Source: Chloroflexota bacterium (lineage in GTDB: Bacteria > Chloroflexota > FW602-bin22 > JAMCYS01). Taken from it: DNA of 6,037 bases. Below, in pieces: positions 1 to 5,366 of the stretch. Each line of letters opens with the position of its first letter. Position 1 is the stretch's first letter. The position numbers and the translations under genes are program-made. The notes beneath the pieces were generated by a model. The model made no database searches. It saw only the letters and a list, made by a program, of their open reading frames with translations, and had not been told where the DNA came from. The DNA lies in the NCBI GenBank assembly GCA_021847625.1, contig JAJZQK010000242.1:1-6037 (forward strand), given 5' to 3'.

Positions 1-110
1 CCTGCCAGGGCCAGACCCGTCAGCCATCGGTCCGTGCCGGCTGGCGTCCTCTCGGTCGGCGGCACTGCCGTCGCTTGCGCCAAATCGTCCTCCCGCCGGC
101 CGCGGGCCAT
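1..110 (-). CDS. N-terminal start of an unidentified, possibly membrane-anchored protein (partial, runs off left edge)
   Basis: An ATG at 110-108 on the minus strand opens a frame of 36 codons with no stop before the window ends. I do not recognise the protein. The first 28 or so residues are polar, charged and proline-containing (start MARGRREDDL, later PPTERTPAGTD). The readable part ends in WLTGLALAG, which looks like the beginning of a hydrophobic segment, so a cytoplasmic tail before a first membrane helix is possible. The start is supported by a purine-rich GGGGAGA just upstream (complement of 114-120) and by a well-formed promoter with an exact TATAAT at 134-139. The gene diverges from the AtuA-type operon, with 133 bp between the two start codons. 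The function cannot be read from 36 residues. Without the promoter and ribosome site I would not have called so short a frame in DNA this GC-rich. Confidence 0.55.
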   Translation of the reverse strand, partial: MARGRREDDLAQATAVPPTERTPAGTDRWLTGLALA

Positions 111-133
111 CGGTCTCCCCGGCCGGCCGCAGG

Positions 134-162
134 ATTATACCTGCGTCCGCCCGGCCACTCAA
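134..162 (-). promoter_or_regulatory. Sigma-70-type promoter for the leftward partial gene
   Basis: On the minus strand there is an exact -10 hexamer TATAAT (plus positions 134-139). Seventeen bases upstream is TTGAGT (157-162), which matches four of the six consensus -35 bases. Transcription would begin near 127 and give a leader of under 20 nt before the ATG at 110. It is the only exact TATAAT I noticed and stands out in this GC-rich DNA. The -35 sits in CACTCAAGTG (156-165), a small dyad with CACT/AGTG arms. Confidence 0.65.
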
Positions 163-179
163 GTGACTGCCGGCCGCCC

Positions 180-209
180 TTGACATCCTTCCCTCCCAAC
201 TCTTAGCCT
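180..209 (+). promoter_or_regulatory. Possible promoter for the AtuA-type operon
   Basis: An exact -35 hexamer TTGACA lies at 180-185, 59 bp before the ATG at 244. The best -10 candidate is TAGCCT at 204-209 (18-bp spacer), which matches only three consensus positions. The promoter would be weak or would need an activator. It is divergent from the leftward promoter at 134-162, with only 17 bp between the two -35 boxes, so a regulator bound there could affect both. Confidence 0.35.
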
Positions 210-243
210 TGGGCACAATCACCGTCCATGCGGAGGCCCGTCC

Positions 244-1590
244 ATGATCGCTAAGAATCTCGTGCGTCTGGGGGAGGGCGCCGGCACCTCGCGCGCCTGG
301 CTGGAGCCGGCCTACGACCTGGCCGAACGCGGCCAGCTGGATTTCCTGCTCTTCGAGTGTCTCGCCGAGCGCACCATCGCCTTTGCCCAGCTGGAGCGCC
401 TGGCCAAGCCGGACGCCGGCTACGACCCCCTGCTGCTCACTCGCCTGCGCGGGGTGCTGGCGCCTTGCTACCGCCAGGGCACGCGCATCCTCACCAACGC
501 CGGCGCCGCCAACCCGCCCGCCGCCGGGCGGCTGGTCGTCGACCTCGCCCGCTCGTTGGGCCTACGGGGCCTGCGGGTGGGCGTGGTCACCGGCGACGAC
601 GTGCTGGCCTTGCTCGACCTCGATGCCCTGGTGGCCAGCGAGACCGGCCGGCCCCTGCGGGAGCTCGAGGGGCGCATCGTCTCGGCCAACGCCTACCTGG
701 GCGCCGGGCCTCTGGCGGAAGCGTTGGGCGAGGGCGCGCACGTGGTCGTCGGGGGACGTATCGCCGACCCCTGCCTGGCGCTGGCCGCGCTGCGCCACAG
801 CTTCGGTTGGGGCGAGTCGGACTGGGGTCTGTTGGGGGCTGGTGTTGCCGTGGGCCACCTCACCGAGTGCGGGCCGCAGGTCACTGGCGGTTACTTCGCC
901 GACCCCGGGCGGCGCGACGTGCCGGACCTCGCCCACATCGGCTACCCTGTCGCCGAGTGCCGCGCCGACGGCACGGCCATCGTCACCAAGCTGCCGGGCA
1001 GCGGCGGTCTGGTCAGCGTCGCCACCTGCACCGAGCAGTTGCTTTACGAAGTGCACGATCCCTCGGCCTACTTCACGCCCGACGTTATCGCCGACTTCTC
1101 GAACGTGCGCTTTGCCCAGGAGGGACCGGACCGCGTGCGCGTGCAGGGCGCCGGCGGCCTTCCGGCCCCGGCCACGCTCAAGGTGGCGGTCGGCTACCGC
1201 GATGGCTACATCGGCGAGGCGCGACTGAGCTACGGTGGCACGGGCTGTCTGGCACGGGCCCGCCTGGCGGCCGAGGTTCTGGCCGAGCGGGTGCGGCTGA
1301 CGGGTGTGCGCTGCCAGGAGCTGCGGGTCGAGCTGCTGGGCGTCAACTCCCTCTACGGCGACGCTCTGCCGCTTCCCGGCGAGCCGCCCGAGGTACAGGT
1401 GCGGGCGGCCGTGCGTACGGACACTTTCGCTGAGGCCGACTTGGTGGCCAGCCTCAGCGACGGCCTGACCCTGGCCGGTCCCTATGGCGGCGGCGGCATC
1501 TTCCGCTCGGTGCGCGAGGTCATCGCCATCGCCTCGGTCTACCTGCCCCGCGAGCTGGTGCGGCCGCGGGTCGAGATTCTGGAGGTGTAG
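244..1590 (+). CDS. AtuA-type acyclic terpene utilization family protein (DUF1446 domain)
   Basis: This 448-residue protein matches the DUF1446/AtuA N-terminal family along its length. Visible landmarks are LDFLLFECLAERT (about 32-44), the RILTNAGAANP segment (81-91), SANAYLGAGPL (147-157), the GGRIADPCLAL segment (170-180), GHLTECGPQVTGGYF (204-218) and GGTGCLARARL (331-341). The family is named for a Pseudomonas protein needed for growth on citronellol/geraniol-type terpenes; its biochemical reaction is not established, so the substrate here is unknown. In Pseudomonas AtuA this domain is joined to a C-terminal ferredoxin-fold domain, but here that part is a separate gene starting two bases after this stop codon. 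GGAGG at 232-236 lies 7 nt before the ATG and supports the start. No signal peptide or membrane segment is visible. None of the geranyl-CoA carboxylase or other atu genes is present, so a terpene role should not be assumed. Confidence 0.88.
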   Translation: MIAKNLVRLGEGAGTSRAWLEPAYDLAERGQLDFLLFECLAERTIAFAQLERLAKPDAGYDPLLLTRLRGVLAPCYRQGTRILTNAGAANPPAAGRLVVDLARSLGLRGLRVGVVTGDDVLALLDLDALVASETGRPLRELEGRIVSANAYLGAGPLAEALGEGAHVVVGGRIADPCLALAALRHSFGWGESDWGLLGAGVAVGHLTECGPQVTGGYFADPGRRDVPDLAHIGYPVAECRADGTAIVTKLPGSGGLVSVATCTEQLLYEVHDPSAYFTPDVIADFSNVRFAQEGPDRVRVQGAGGLPAPATLKVAVGYRDGYIGEARLSYGGTGCLARARLAAEVLAERVRLTGVRCQELRVELLGVNSLYGDALPLPGEPPEVQVRAAVRTDTFAEADLVASLSDGLTLAGPYGGGGIFRSVREVIAIASVYLPRELVRPRVEILEV

Positions 1591-1592
1591 CG

Positions 1593-1907
1593 ATGAGGAG
1601 GAAACTGCGCGACTTAGCTCACGCCCGGGCCGGCGATAAGGGCGACATTTCGAGCATCGTGCTGGTGGTCGACGACCCGGCCCACTACGATCTGGTACGG
1701 CAGCAGGTCACGCCGCAGCGGGTGAAGGAGTGGTTCGGCGCGCTGGTCAAGGGCGAGGTGCAGCGTTACGAGGTGCCCCAGCTGGGCGTCCTCAACTTCG
1801 TCTGCCACCGCGCCCTGTTCGGGGGCGTCACCCGCTCGCTGGCGGTCGACCCCCACGGCAAGAGCCGCAGTGCCCTCTTGCTGGAGATGGAGGTCGACCT
1901 GCCCTGA
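1593..1907 (+). CDS. AtuA-like ferredoxin-fold domain protein (stand-alone)
   Basis: This 104-residue protein resembles the C-terminal domain of AtuA-type proteins. Its N terminus carries the family hallmark LRDLAHARAGDKGD (5-18), followed by a strand-rich segment (ISSIVLVVDD, 19-28), a middle helix region (VTPQRVKEWFGALVKGEVQRYEV) and a conserved end (LNFVCHRALFGGVTRSL, 67-83, then GKSRSALLLEMEV, 89-101). The family name describes a fold. There is only one cysteine (C71), so no iron-sulfur cluster is expected. The gene follows the DUF1446 gene with a 2-bp gap. Its ribosome site GGAGGTG (1581-1587) overlaps the last codons of that gene, so the two are co-transcribed and probably translationally coupled. 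The likely role is a partner subunit of the upstream protein. The protein is too short to contain any other domain. Confidence 0.82.
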   Translation: MRRKLRDLAHARAGDKGDISSIVLVVDDPAHYDLVRQQVTPQRVKEWFGALVKGEVQRYEVPQLGVLNFVCHRALFGGVTRSLAVDPHGKSRSALLLEMEVDLP

Positions 1908-1920
1908 GGGAAAAGGGGCA

Positions 1921-1967
1921 GGACTCTGTGCTGTCAGTTCCAAGAGTAACTGGAGAGTACGGAGTCC
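1921..1967 (+). terminator. Imperfect compound dyad downstream of the AtuA-type operon, possible terminator
   Basis: Beginning 14 bp after the stop at 1907, GGACTC (1921-1926) pairs with GAGTCC (1962-1967). Inside it, CAGTT (1935-1939) pairs with AACTG (1948-1952) across an 8-nt loop. The two stems are separated by unpaired bases and no strong T-run follows, only a short CTTTC near 1977. It could end the operon weakly or be chance. Confidence 0.3.
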
Positions 1968-1986
1968 AGGTGGAATCTTTCTGGAC

Positions 1987-2010
1987 GTAGCGCGGGGGCT
2001 TGTCCCCCGC
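1987..2010 (+). repeat. GTAG-headed REP-like palindrome, copy A
   Basis: The element starts with GTAG (1987-1990) followed by a strong hairpin, GCGGGGG-CTTGT-CCCCCGC (1992-2010): a perfect 7-bp all-GC stem with a 5-nt loop. A second copy lies on the opposite strand at 5367-5390 with 22 of 24 bases identical. A short GTAG (or GGAG) head followed by a palindrome is the typical layout of bacterial REP elements mobilised by RAYT-type Y1 transposases. No such transposase gene is in the window. Lying between two converging transcription units, the hairpin could also slow transcription or protect mRNA ends. Confidence 0.7.
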
Positions 2011-2074
2011 AGCGTCGCCTCCCAGACCGCACGCCAACCCTGCGGCCAAGAAGCGTCGCCCGCTGCCGGGGATG

Positions 2075-2420
2075 CTAGCCCGTCCACACCCCGCCGTTGA
2101 CGTTGACGACGGAGCCGGTGACGAAGTCGCTGTCCGGGCCCACCAGGTAGAGCACGGCCTGGGCGATGTCCGTGGGCTTGCCGTAGTGGCCGATGCTCGT
2201 GTCGGCCTGCACCCGCTCCCTCTCGGCCTCGCTCTTGTAAGTCTGCATCTCCGTGAAGATGGGCCCGGGCGCCACCGTGTTCACGGTGATGCCCCGTGCC
2301 GCCACCTCGAAGGACAGCGCCCTGGTCAGAGCGACCAGGCCCGCCTTCGCCGCGGCGTACTCGGCGCCCGCGCCCTCGCCCGGCCGGTGGCCGAGCATGT
2401 GGCCGTTGAAGGCCATCAGG
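2075..2420 (-). pseudogene. Short-chain dehydrogenase/reductase remnant, C-terminal half only
   Basis: From about 2420 down to the TAG at 2075-2077 the minus strand encodes the second half of a classical SDR. It holds GHRPGEGAGAEYAAAKAGL, with the catalytic Tyr and Lys in YAAAK (2357-2343), then ARGITVNTVAPGPIFTEM and the C terminus VTGSVVNVNGGVWTG. The GxxxGxG dinucleotide-binding loop, the NNAG segment and a clearly placed catalytic Ser are missing. About 115 of the usual 250 residues remain. The frame stays open upstream to 2659, but that part is a shadow of pdxT and has no SDR character. No ribosome site precedes the in-frame ATG at 2416-2414. The remaining coding sequence is free of stops and frameshifts, so the loss is recent or is an assembly artefact. 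It lies downstream of pdxT on the same strand. Such SDRs are NAD(P)-dependent oxidoreductases, but this piece cannot be functional. Confidence 0.8.
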
Positions 2421-2438
2421 GAGGCTAGGGGGTCAGCA

Positions 2439-2476
2439 CGCCCGTCTGATCTAGGAGCGGGCGCACTGATGTGCGC
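2439..2476 (-). terminator. Two overlapping hairpins at the pdxT stop codon, possible terminator
   Basis: GCGCAC-TGAT-GTGCGC (2461-2476) is a perfect 6-bp stem with a 4-nt loop, and one arm includes the last base of the pdxT stop codon. A second stem, CGCCCG (2439-2444) with CGGGCG (2458-2463), shares three bases with the first, so the two cannot form fully together. In the pdxT direction no U-run follows, so this is not a classical intrinsic terminator. It could be a processing or stability element for the pdxST mRNA. Confidence 0.35.
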
Positions 2477-3120
2477 TACAATGGACGGTCGCCGCTCGCG
2501 AAAGCATGCGTCAGCGCGCGTTTTTCCCCATGGCCCAGCCCGACCACCTGCTCCAGGAAGTAGCGGTGCAGTCGGTCGTCGTCGGTCAGCTCGGGATGGA
2601 AGGCCGTGACCAGCAGGCGGCCCTGACGCGCGGCCACGATGCGCCCGTCGTCCAGCCACCCCAATACCTCGACCCCCAGACCCACCGCCTCGACGACTGG
2701 CGCCCGGATGAAGACAGCCCGCAGCGGTCGCTCGCCCAGAACTGGGACCCGTAGGTCCGCCTCGAAGCTCTGCAGCTGCCGGCCGAAGGCGTTGCGCCGC
2801 ACCCGCAGGTCCATCGTCGCCAGCAGCGGCTGCTCCAGGCCGCCGATGTCCTTAGCCAGCAGGATCATTCCCGCGCAGGTGCCGAAGACCGGCAGTCCGG
2901 CGGCGATCAGTTCGCGCAGCGGCGCCAGCAGCTCGTAGGCCACCAGTAGCTTGCCAATGGTCGTGCTCTCGCCCCCCGGGATGACGAGCCCCGCCAGACC
3001 GCGGAGCTGCGCGGGCAAGCGCACCTCGCGCACGTCCACCCCCAGCCCGCGCAGCATCGTGGCGTGCTCCACGAAAGCCCCTTGCAGGGCCAGCACGCCG
3101 ATAGTCGGCGACTCCGCCAC
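2476..3120 (-). CDS. pdxT: Pyridoxal 5'-phosphate synthase glutaminase subunit PdxT
   Basis: PdxT is the class I glutamine amidotransferase of the DXP-independent vitamin B6 pathway. It hydrolyses glutamine and channels ammonia to PdxS within the cytoplasmic PdxS-PdxT complex. The 214-residue reading shows the whole family pattern: IGVLALQGAFVEH (7-19), the oxyanion-loop GGES (49-52), the nucleophile Cys82 in GTCAGM, and the His175/Glu177 dyad in FHPELT. I chose the GTG at 3120-3118 because it lies 2 bp after the pdxS stop, gives the family-typical N terminus, and has GAGG and GGTAGG purine tracts just upstream inside the pdxS end. The two genes are therefore co-transcribed and coupled. One oddity is that family members usually end soon after the FLEQVV helix, while this one carries about 20 extra residues (roughly 194-214, ending ASGDRPL). 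The extension runs up to the junction with the SDR remnant. Confidence 0.95.
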   Translation of the reverse strand: MAESPTIGVLALQGAFVEHATMLRGLGVDVREVRLPAQLRGLAGLVIPGGESTTIGKLLVAYELLAPLRELIAAGLPVFGTCAGMILLAKDIGGLEQPLLATMDLRVRRNAFGRQLQSFEADLRVPVLGERPLRAVFIRAPVVEAVGLGVEVLGWLDDGRIVAARQGRLLVTAFHPELTDDDRLHRYFLEQVVGLGHGEKRALTHAFASGDRPL

Positions 3121-3122
3121 CC

Positions 3123-4004
3123 CTACCAGCCTCGCTTGGCCATCAGTTCCTCGGCCTTGATCGTGCCGATCTCGATGCCGGGCATGGCCTTGGCCAGACC
3201 CTTGGAGACCTCCGCGATCAGCGCCGCGTCCTGGTAGTGGGTCGTGGCCTTGACGATGGCTGCCCCCCGCTGGGCAGGATCTTCCGACTTGAAGATTCCC
3301 GAGCCGACGAAGATGCCGTCGGCGCCCAGCTGCATCATCAAAGCGGCGTCGGCCGGGGTGGCCACGCCCCCGGCGGCGAAGTTCACCACCGGCAGGTGCC
3401 CGGTCTTGGCCAGCTCGGCCACGAGCTCGTAGGGGGCACCCAGCTTCTTGGCCTCGGCCATCCACTCGTCGGGCGGCATGTTCCGCAGGCGGCGAATGGC
3501 GTCCATCACCGTGCGCATGTGTCGCACCGCCTCGACGATGTTGCCCGTCCCCGGCTCGCCCTTGGTGCGGATCATCGCCGCCCCCTCGCCGATACGCCGC
3601 AACGCCTCGCCCAGGTCGCGACAGCCGCAGACGAACGGCACCTTGAAGGCATGCTTGTTGACGTGGTGCTCCTCGTCGGCGGGCGTCAGCACCTCCGACT
3701 CGTCGATATAGTCTACGCCGATCGCCTCCAGCACCTGGGCCTCGACGAAGTGGCCGATGCGGCACTTGGCCATTACCGGGATGCTCACCGCATCCATGAT
3801 CTGCAGAATCAGCCCCGGGTCGCTCATCCGGGCCACCCCGCCGGCGGCGCGAATGTCGGCCGGCACCCGCTCCAGCGCCATCACGGCGACCGCTCCCGCC
3901 TCCTCGGCGATCTTGGCGTGCTCCGGCGTCACCACGTCCATGATGACCCCGCCCTTGAGCATCTGTGCCAGACCCTTCTTGGTCGTCCAAGTCGACTCTT
4001 CCAT
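3123..4004 (-). CDS. pdxS: Pyridoxal 5'-phosphate synthase lyase subunit PdxS
   Basis: PdxS is the (beta/alpha)8-barrel subunit that makes PLP from ribose 5-phosphate, glyceraldehyde 3-phosphate and ammonia supplied by PdxT. It assembles as a dodecamer. The 293-residue product has the usual family length. It opens with [20 protein letters not shown] and keeps Asp23, the first Schiff-base lysine Lys80 ([10 protein letters not shown]), Asp101 (VDYIDESE) and the second lysine Lys148 ([11 protein letters not shown]). The phosphate-binding loops [13 protein letters not shown] (208-220) and FVGSGIFKS (232-240) are also present. The frame extends upstream to 4043, but the ATG at 4004-4002 gives the family N terminus and has a strong AGGGAGG six bases away, so the 13 extra residues are rejected. 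pdxT follows after 2 bp. Expression is probably driven from a promoter at 4217-4245 through a leader of about 200 nt with strong inverted repeats. Confidence 0.97.
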   Translation of the reverse strand: MEESTWTTKKGLAQMLKGGVIMDVVTPEHAKIAEEAGAVAVMALERVPADIRAAGGVARMSDPGLILQIMDAVSIPVMAKCRIGHFVEAQVLEAIGVDYIDESEVLTPADEEHHVNKHAFKVPFVCGCRDLGEALRRIGEGAAMIRTKGEPGTGNIVEAVRHMRTVMDAIRRLRNMPPDEWMAEAKKLGAPYELVAELAKTGHLPVVNFAAGGVATPADAALMMQLGADGIFVGSGIFKSEDPAQRGAAIVKATTHYQDAALIAEVSKGLAKAMPGIEIGTIKAEELMAKRGW

Positions 4005-4010
4005 AATGGA

Positions 4011-4017
4011 CCTCCCT
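4011..4017 (-). promoter_or_regulatory. Ribosome binding site that fixes the pdxS start
   Basis: On the minus strand AGGGAGG (complement of 4011-4017) ends 6 nt before the ATG at 4004-4002. It lies inside the longer open frame that starts at 4043, which shows that the downstream ATG is the real start. The site follows shortly after the first arm of the leader inverted repeat at 4031-4066. Confidence 0.8.
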
Positions 4018-4030
4018 CTGACTATTCGCC

Positions 4031-4066
4031 GTCCCCGCGCCATTCGCTGTCTAAGAACGCGGGGAC
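4031..4066 (-). repeat. Perfect 9-bp inverted repeat in the pdxST leader, proximal
   Basis: GTCCCCGCG (4031-4039) is exactly complementary to CGCGGGGAC (4058-4066), with an 18-nt loop. It lies in the transcribed leader of pdxS, 14 bp upstream of the ribosome site. In RNA it would form a stable, mostly GC stem close to the translation start. No U-run follows in the pdxS direction, so it is not a terminator. A role in translation control or as a protein-binding operator is possible. Confidence 0.6.
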
Positions 4067-4078
4067 TTCACCTACCAC

Positions 4079-4114
4079 ACCGGCGAGACCGCAACAAGGG
4101 GCAAGCTCGCCGGT
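4079..4114 (-). repeat. Perfect 9-bp inverted repeat in the pdxST leader, distal
   Basis: ACCGGCGAG (4079-4087) is exactly complementary to CTCGCCGGT (4106-4114), again with an 18-nt loop. Arm length and loop length equal those of the neighbouring repeat at 4031-4066, and the two are 12 bp apart. A further CTCGCC at 4127-4132 could replace the 4106-4111 copy in pairing with GGCGAG at 4082-4087, so alternative folds are possible. Confidence 0.6.
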
Positions 4115-4216
4115 ACGCCCGGCATACTCGCCCCCCTGTTCCACCGCCTCCCGACCGACCTCAACGCCGGCCGACCGTCACCGCGCGGCCTGGGATTTAT
4201 TTGTCGTAGCTATCAC

Positions 4217-4245
4217 ATAGTAGTACGTTCGGGTCCGCCGTTCAA
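4217..4245 (-). promoter_or_regulatory. Probable sigma-70-type promoter of pdxST
   Basis: Read on the minus strand, TTGAAC (4240-4245) and TACTAT (4217-4222) are separated by exactly 17 bp. Each matches four of six consensus positions. The stretch around the -10 is noticeably AT-rich (TATTTGTCGTAGCTATCACA on the plus strand), unlike the surrounding DNA. Transcription would start near 4210, giving about 205 nt of leader before pdxS. The -35 lies 17 bp beyond the end of the lactonase gene, so pdxST need not depend on read-through from it. Confidence 0.55.
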
Positions 4246-4261
4246 GCCACGTGTTGGGCAG

Positions 4262-5119
4262 TTAGAGCCCCACCCGCGAGAGGAACCTGGGCACCCCGCG
4301 TACCGGCGGCTTGACCTTGAAGAGTGCCCCCGCCAGCGGCCCGTTTGCCGCCCGGTCCTGACCGCCACCGGTCGTTATGTACATTTCGGAGTAGTCGTCG
4401 GGCGCAAAGGTGGGGCAGGTGACGTTCTTGGCTGGCAGCGTCAGCTGCTCCGTCTCCCGCCCCTCCGACGAGTAGCGAACCAGACAGCCGCCGGCGAAGC
4501 GGGCCGACCAGACGCCGCCTTCCACGTCGGTTATCAGTCCGTCCGGCCGCCCCTGCTCCGGCGACACCTGGGCGAAGACGCGGTTGTACTTGATCTCCCC
4601 GCTCGCCCGGTCGTAGTCATAGAGGTTGACGACGTGCCGGCGGGTGTCGGTGTGATACAGCTGCTTCAGATCCAGGGTGAACGCCATGCCGTTGGAGAGG
4701 CTGACGTCGCTCAGCACCTGGCGCAGCGAGCCGTCGGTATCCAGCCGATAGAGGCTGGCCGGGTGGTTGGACCCGGGCATGGTGCCGCAAAAGACCCGCC
4801 CTTCGGGGTCGGCGCAGACGTCGTTGAAGCGGGTGTCCCGCTCCGCCGGGATCTCCTCGATTAGGGTGGTCAGTTGCCCATCGCGCCAGGTCTTGACGAA
4901 GCCGCGCTCGCCGAAGAGCAGCAAGCTGCCGTCGGCCTGCACGGTGAAGCCGCCGATTTGCGGCCCCTCGTAGACCAGCTCGTTGACCCCGGTCACCGGG
5001 TCGTACCGGTACATCCGTCCTACCGGGATGTCCAGCCAGTACAGCTTGTGCTCGAAGGGATGCCAGTATGGGCTTTCCCCCACCTGGCAGGGTAGGTCGA
5101 CTACCAGTTGCGCTTCCAT
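4262..5119 (-). CDS. SMP-30/gluconolactonase/LRE family protein, probable sugar lactonase
   Basis: This 285-residue protein is a complete six-bladed beta-propeller of the SMP-30 (regucalcin/gluconolactonase) family. Conserved metal- and substrate-site positions are visible: Glu15 in VGESPYW, Arg97 and Asn99 in TRFNDVCADPEGRVFCGTM, Asn143 in LSNGMAF, and Asp193 in GRPDGLITD. These correspond by pattern to Glu18, Arg101, Asn103, Asn154 and Asp204 of human SMP30. Family members hydrolyse aldonolactones such as gluconolactone, using a divalent metal; the substrate here cannot be told. The end of the propeller is present (TCPTFAPDDYSEMYITTGG, then a LFKVKPPVRG-type tail). The ATG at 5119-5117 has an AGGAGG four bases upstream (complement of 5124-5129). 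No export signal is visible, so it is cytoplasmic. It stands alone, between the REP-containing gap and the pdxST promoter, and no sugar-catabolism gene is adjacent. Confidence 0.92.
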   Translation of the reverse strand: MEAQLVVDLPCQVGESPYWHPFEHKLYWLDIPVGRMYRYDPVTGVNELVYEGPQIGGFTVQADGSLLLFGERGFVKTWRDGQLTTLIEEIPAERDTRFNDVCADPEGRVFCGTMPGSNHPASLYRLDTDGSLRQVLSDVSLSNGMAFTLDLKQLYHTDTRRHVVNLYDYDRASGEIKYNRVFAQVSPEQGRPDGLITDVEGGVWSARFAGGCLVRYSSEGRETEQLTLPAKNVTCPTFAPDDYSEMYITTGGGQDRAANGPLAGALFKVKPPVRGVPRFLSRVGL

Positions 5120-5175
5120 CGTTCCTCCTAACGCTCTTTGCGGGAGACGGCCATGCCTGTTCTGCTGGCGCCTAT

Positions 5176-5194
5176 CGTACCCTCACCCGTACCC
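5176..5194. repeat. Tandem 7-bp repeat upstream of the lactonase gene
   Basis: CGTACCC occurs at 5176-5182 and again at 5188-5194, a 12-bp period, about 60-75 bp before the lactonase ATG. On the minus strand TACGAT (5174-5179) overlaps the first copy and could be a -10 box, but I see no -35 at a proper distance. It could be a regulator site, but the evidence is thin. Confidence 0.25.
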
Positions 5195-5268
5195 ATGGCC
5201 CCTCTCAGGGTTCAGGGCAGGACATCTTCCGGTCCCCCGCAGCCCCGATGCCTTGCTCGCACAGGTAG

Positions 5269-5333
5269 AAAGGGCTGAAGCTATCGTTACGAACGACGAG
5301 GGGCCGCGTTTGTAGTGAGGGCTTTAGCCCTTT
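5269..5333. repeat. Near-palindromic REP-like pair (copies D and C)
   Basis: Two 27-bp arms lie in inverted orientation: 5269-5295 and the complement of 5307-5333. They match at 21 of 27 positions and are separated by 11 bp. Each arm contains AAAGGGCT at its outer end and AACG at its inner end. The right arm is an intact GTAG-headed REP-like unit on the plus strand: GTAG at 5312-5315, then the hairpin AGGGCT-TT-AGCCCT (5318-5331). The left arm is its decayed mirror: the head reads GTAA and the hairpin is largely broken. No coding sequence is visible here. Confidence 0.65.
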
Positions 5334-5366
5334 CCGGTTCCATCTCCGGGGCTCATTCCTCCTATT

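Noticed and set aside
357..1433. Two long overlapping plus-strand frames inside the AtuA-type gene.
   Set aside because: Their products are Arg/Pro/Ala-rich and featureless, and the frame of the DUF1446 protein explains the DNA.
2421..2659. The N-terminal 80 residues of the open frame that leads into the SDR remnant.
   Set aside because: This part overlaps pdxT on the same strand in another frame and has no dinucleotide-binding pattern, so it is not a real SDR N terminus or a fusion.
3124..3990. An upstream extension of the pdxT frame through most of pdxS.
   Set aside because: The extension is low-complexity (Gly/Arg-rich) shadow coding of pdxS. The PdxT family pattern begins only at the GTG at 3120.
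4005..4043. An upstream ATG for pdxS giving 13 extra residues.
   Set aside because: The extra residues are Arg-rich and not in the family, and the strong ribosome site lies after this ATG, directly before the one at 4004.
4031..4114. A T-box or tRNA reading of the pdxST leader (GGTAGG and CCCCGCG elements).
   Set aside because: The T-box core sequence is absent and no cloverleaf with a TTC arm and acceptor stem can be drawn.
3237..4220. A 327-codon open frame on the plus strand opposite pdxS.
   Set aside because: It lies antisense to a clear pdxS gene and its leader, its product is rich in His, Arg and Gly with no family pattern, and such long shadow frames are expected in GC-rich coding DNA.
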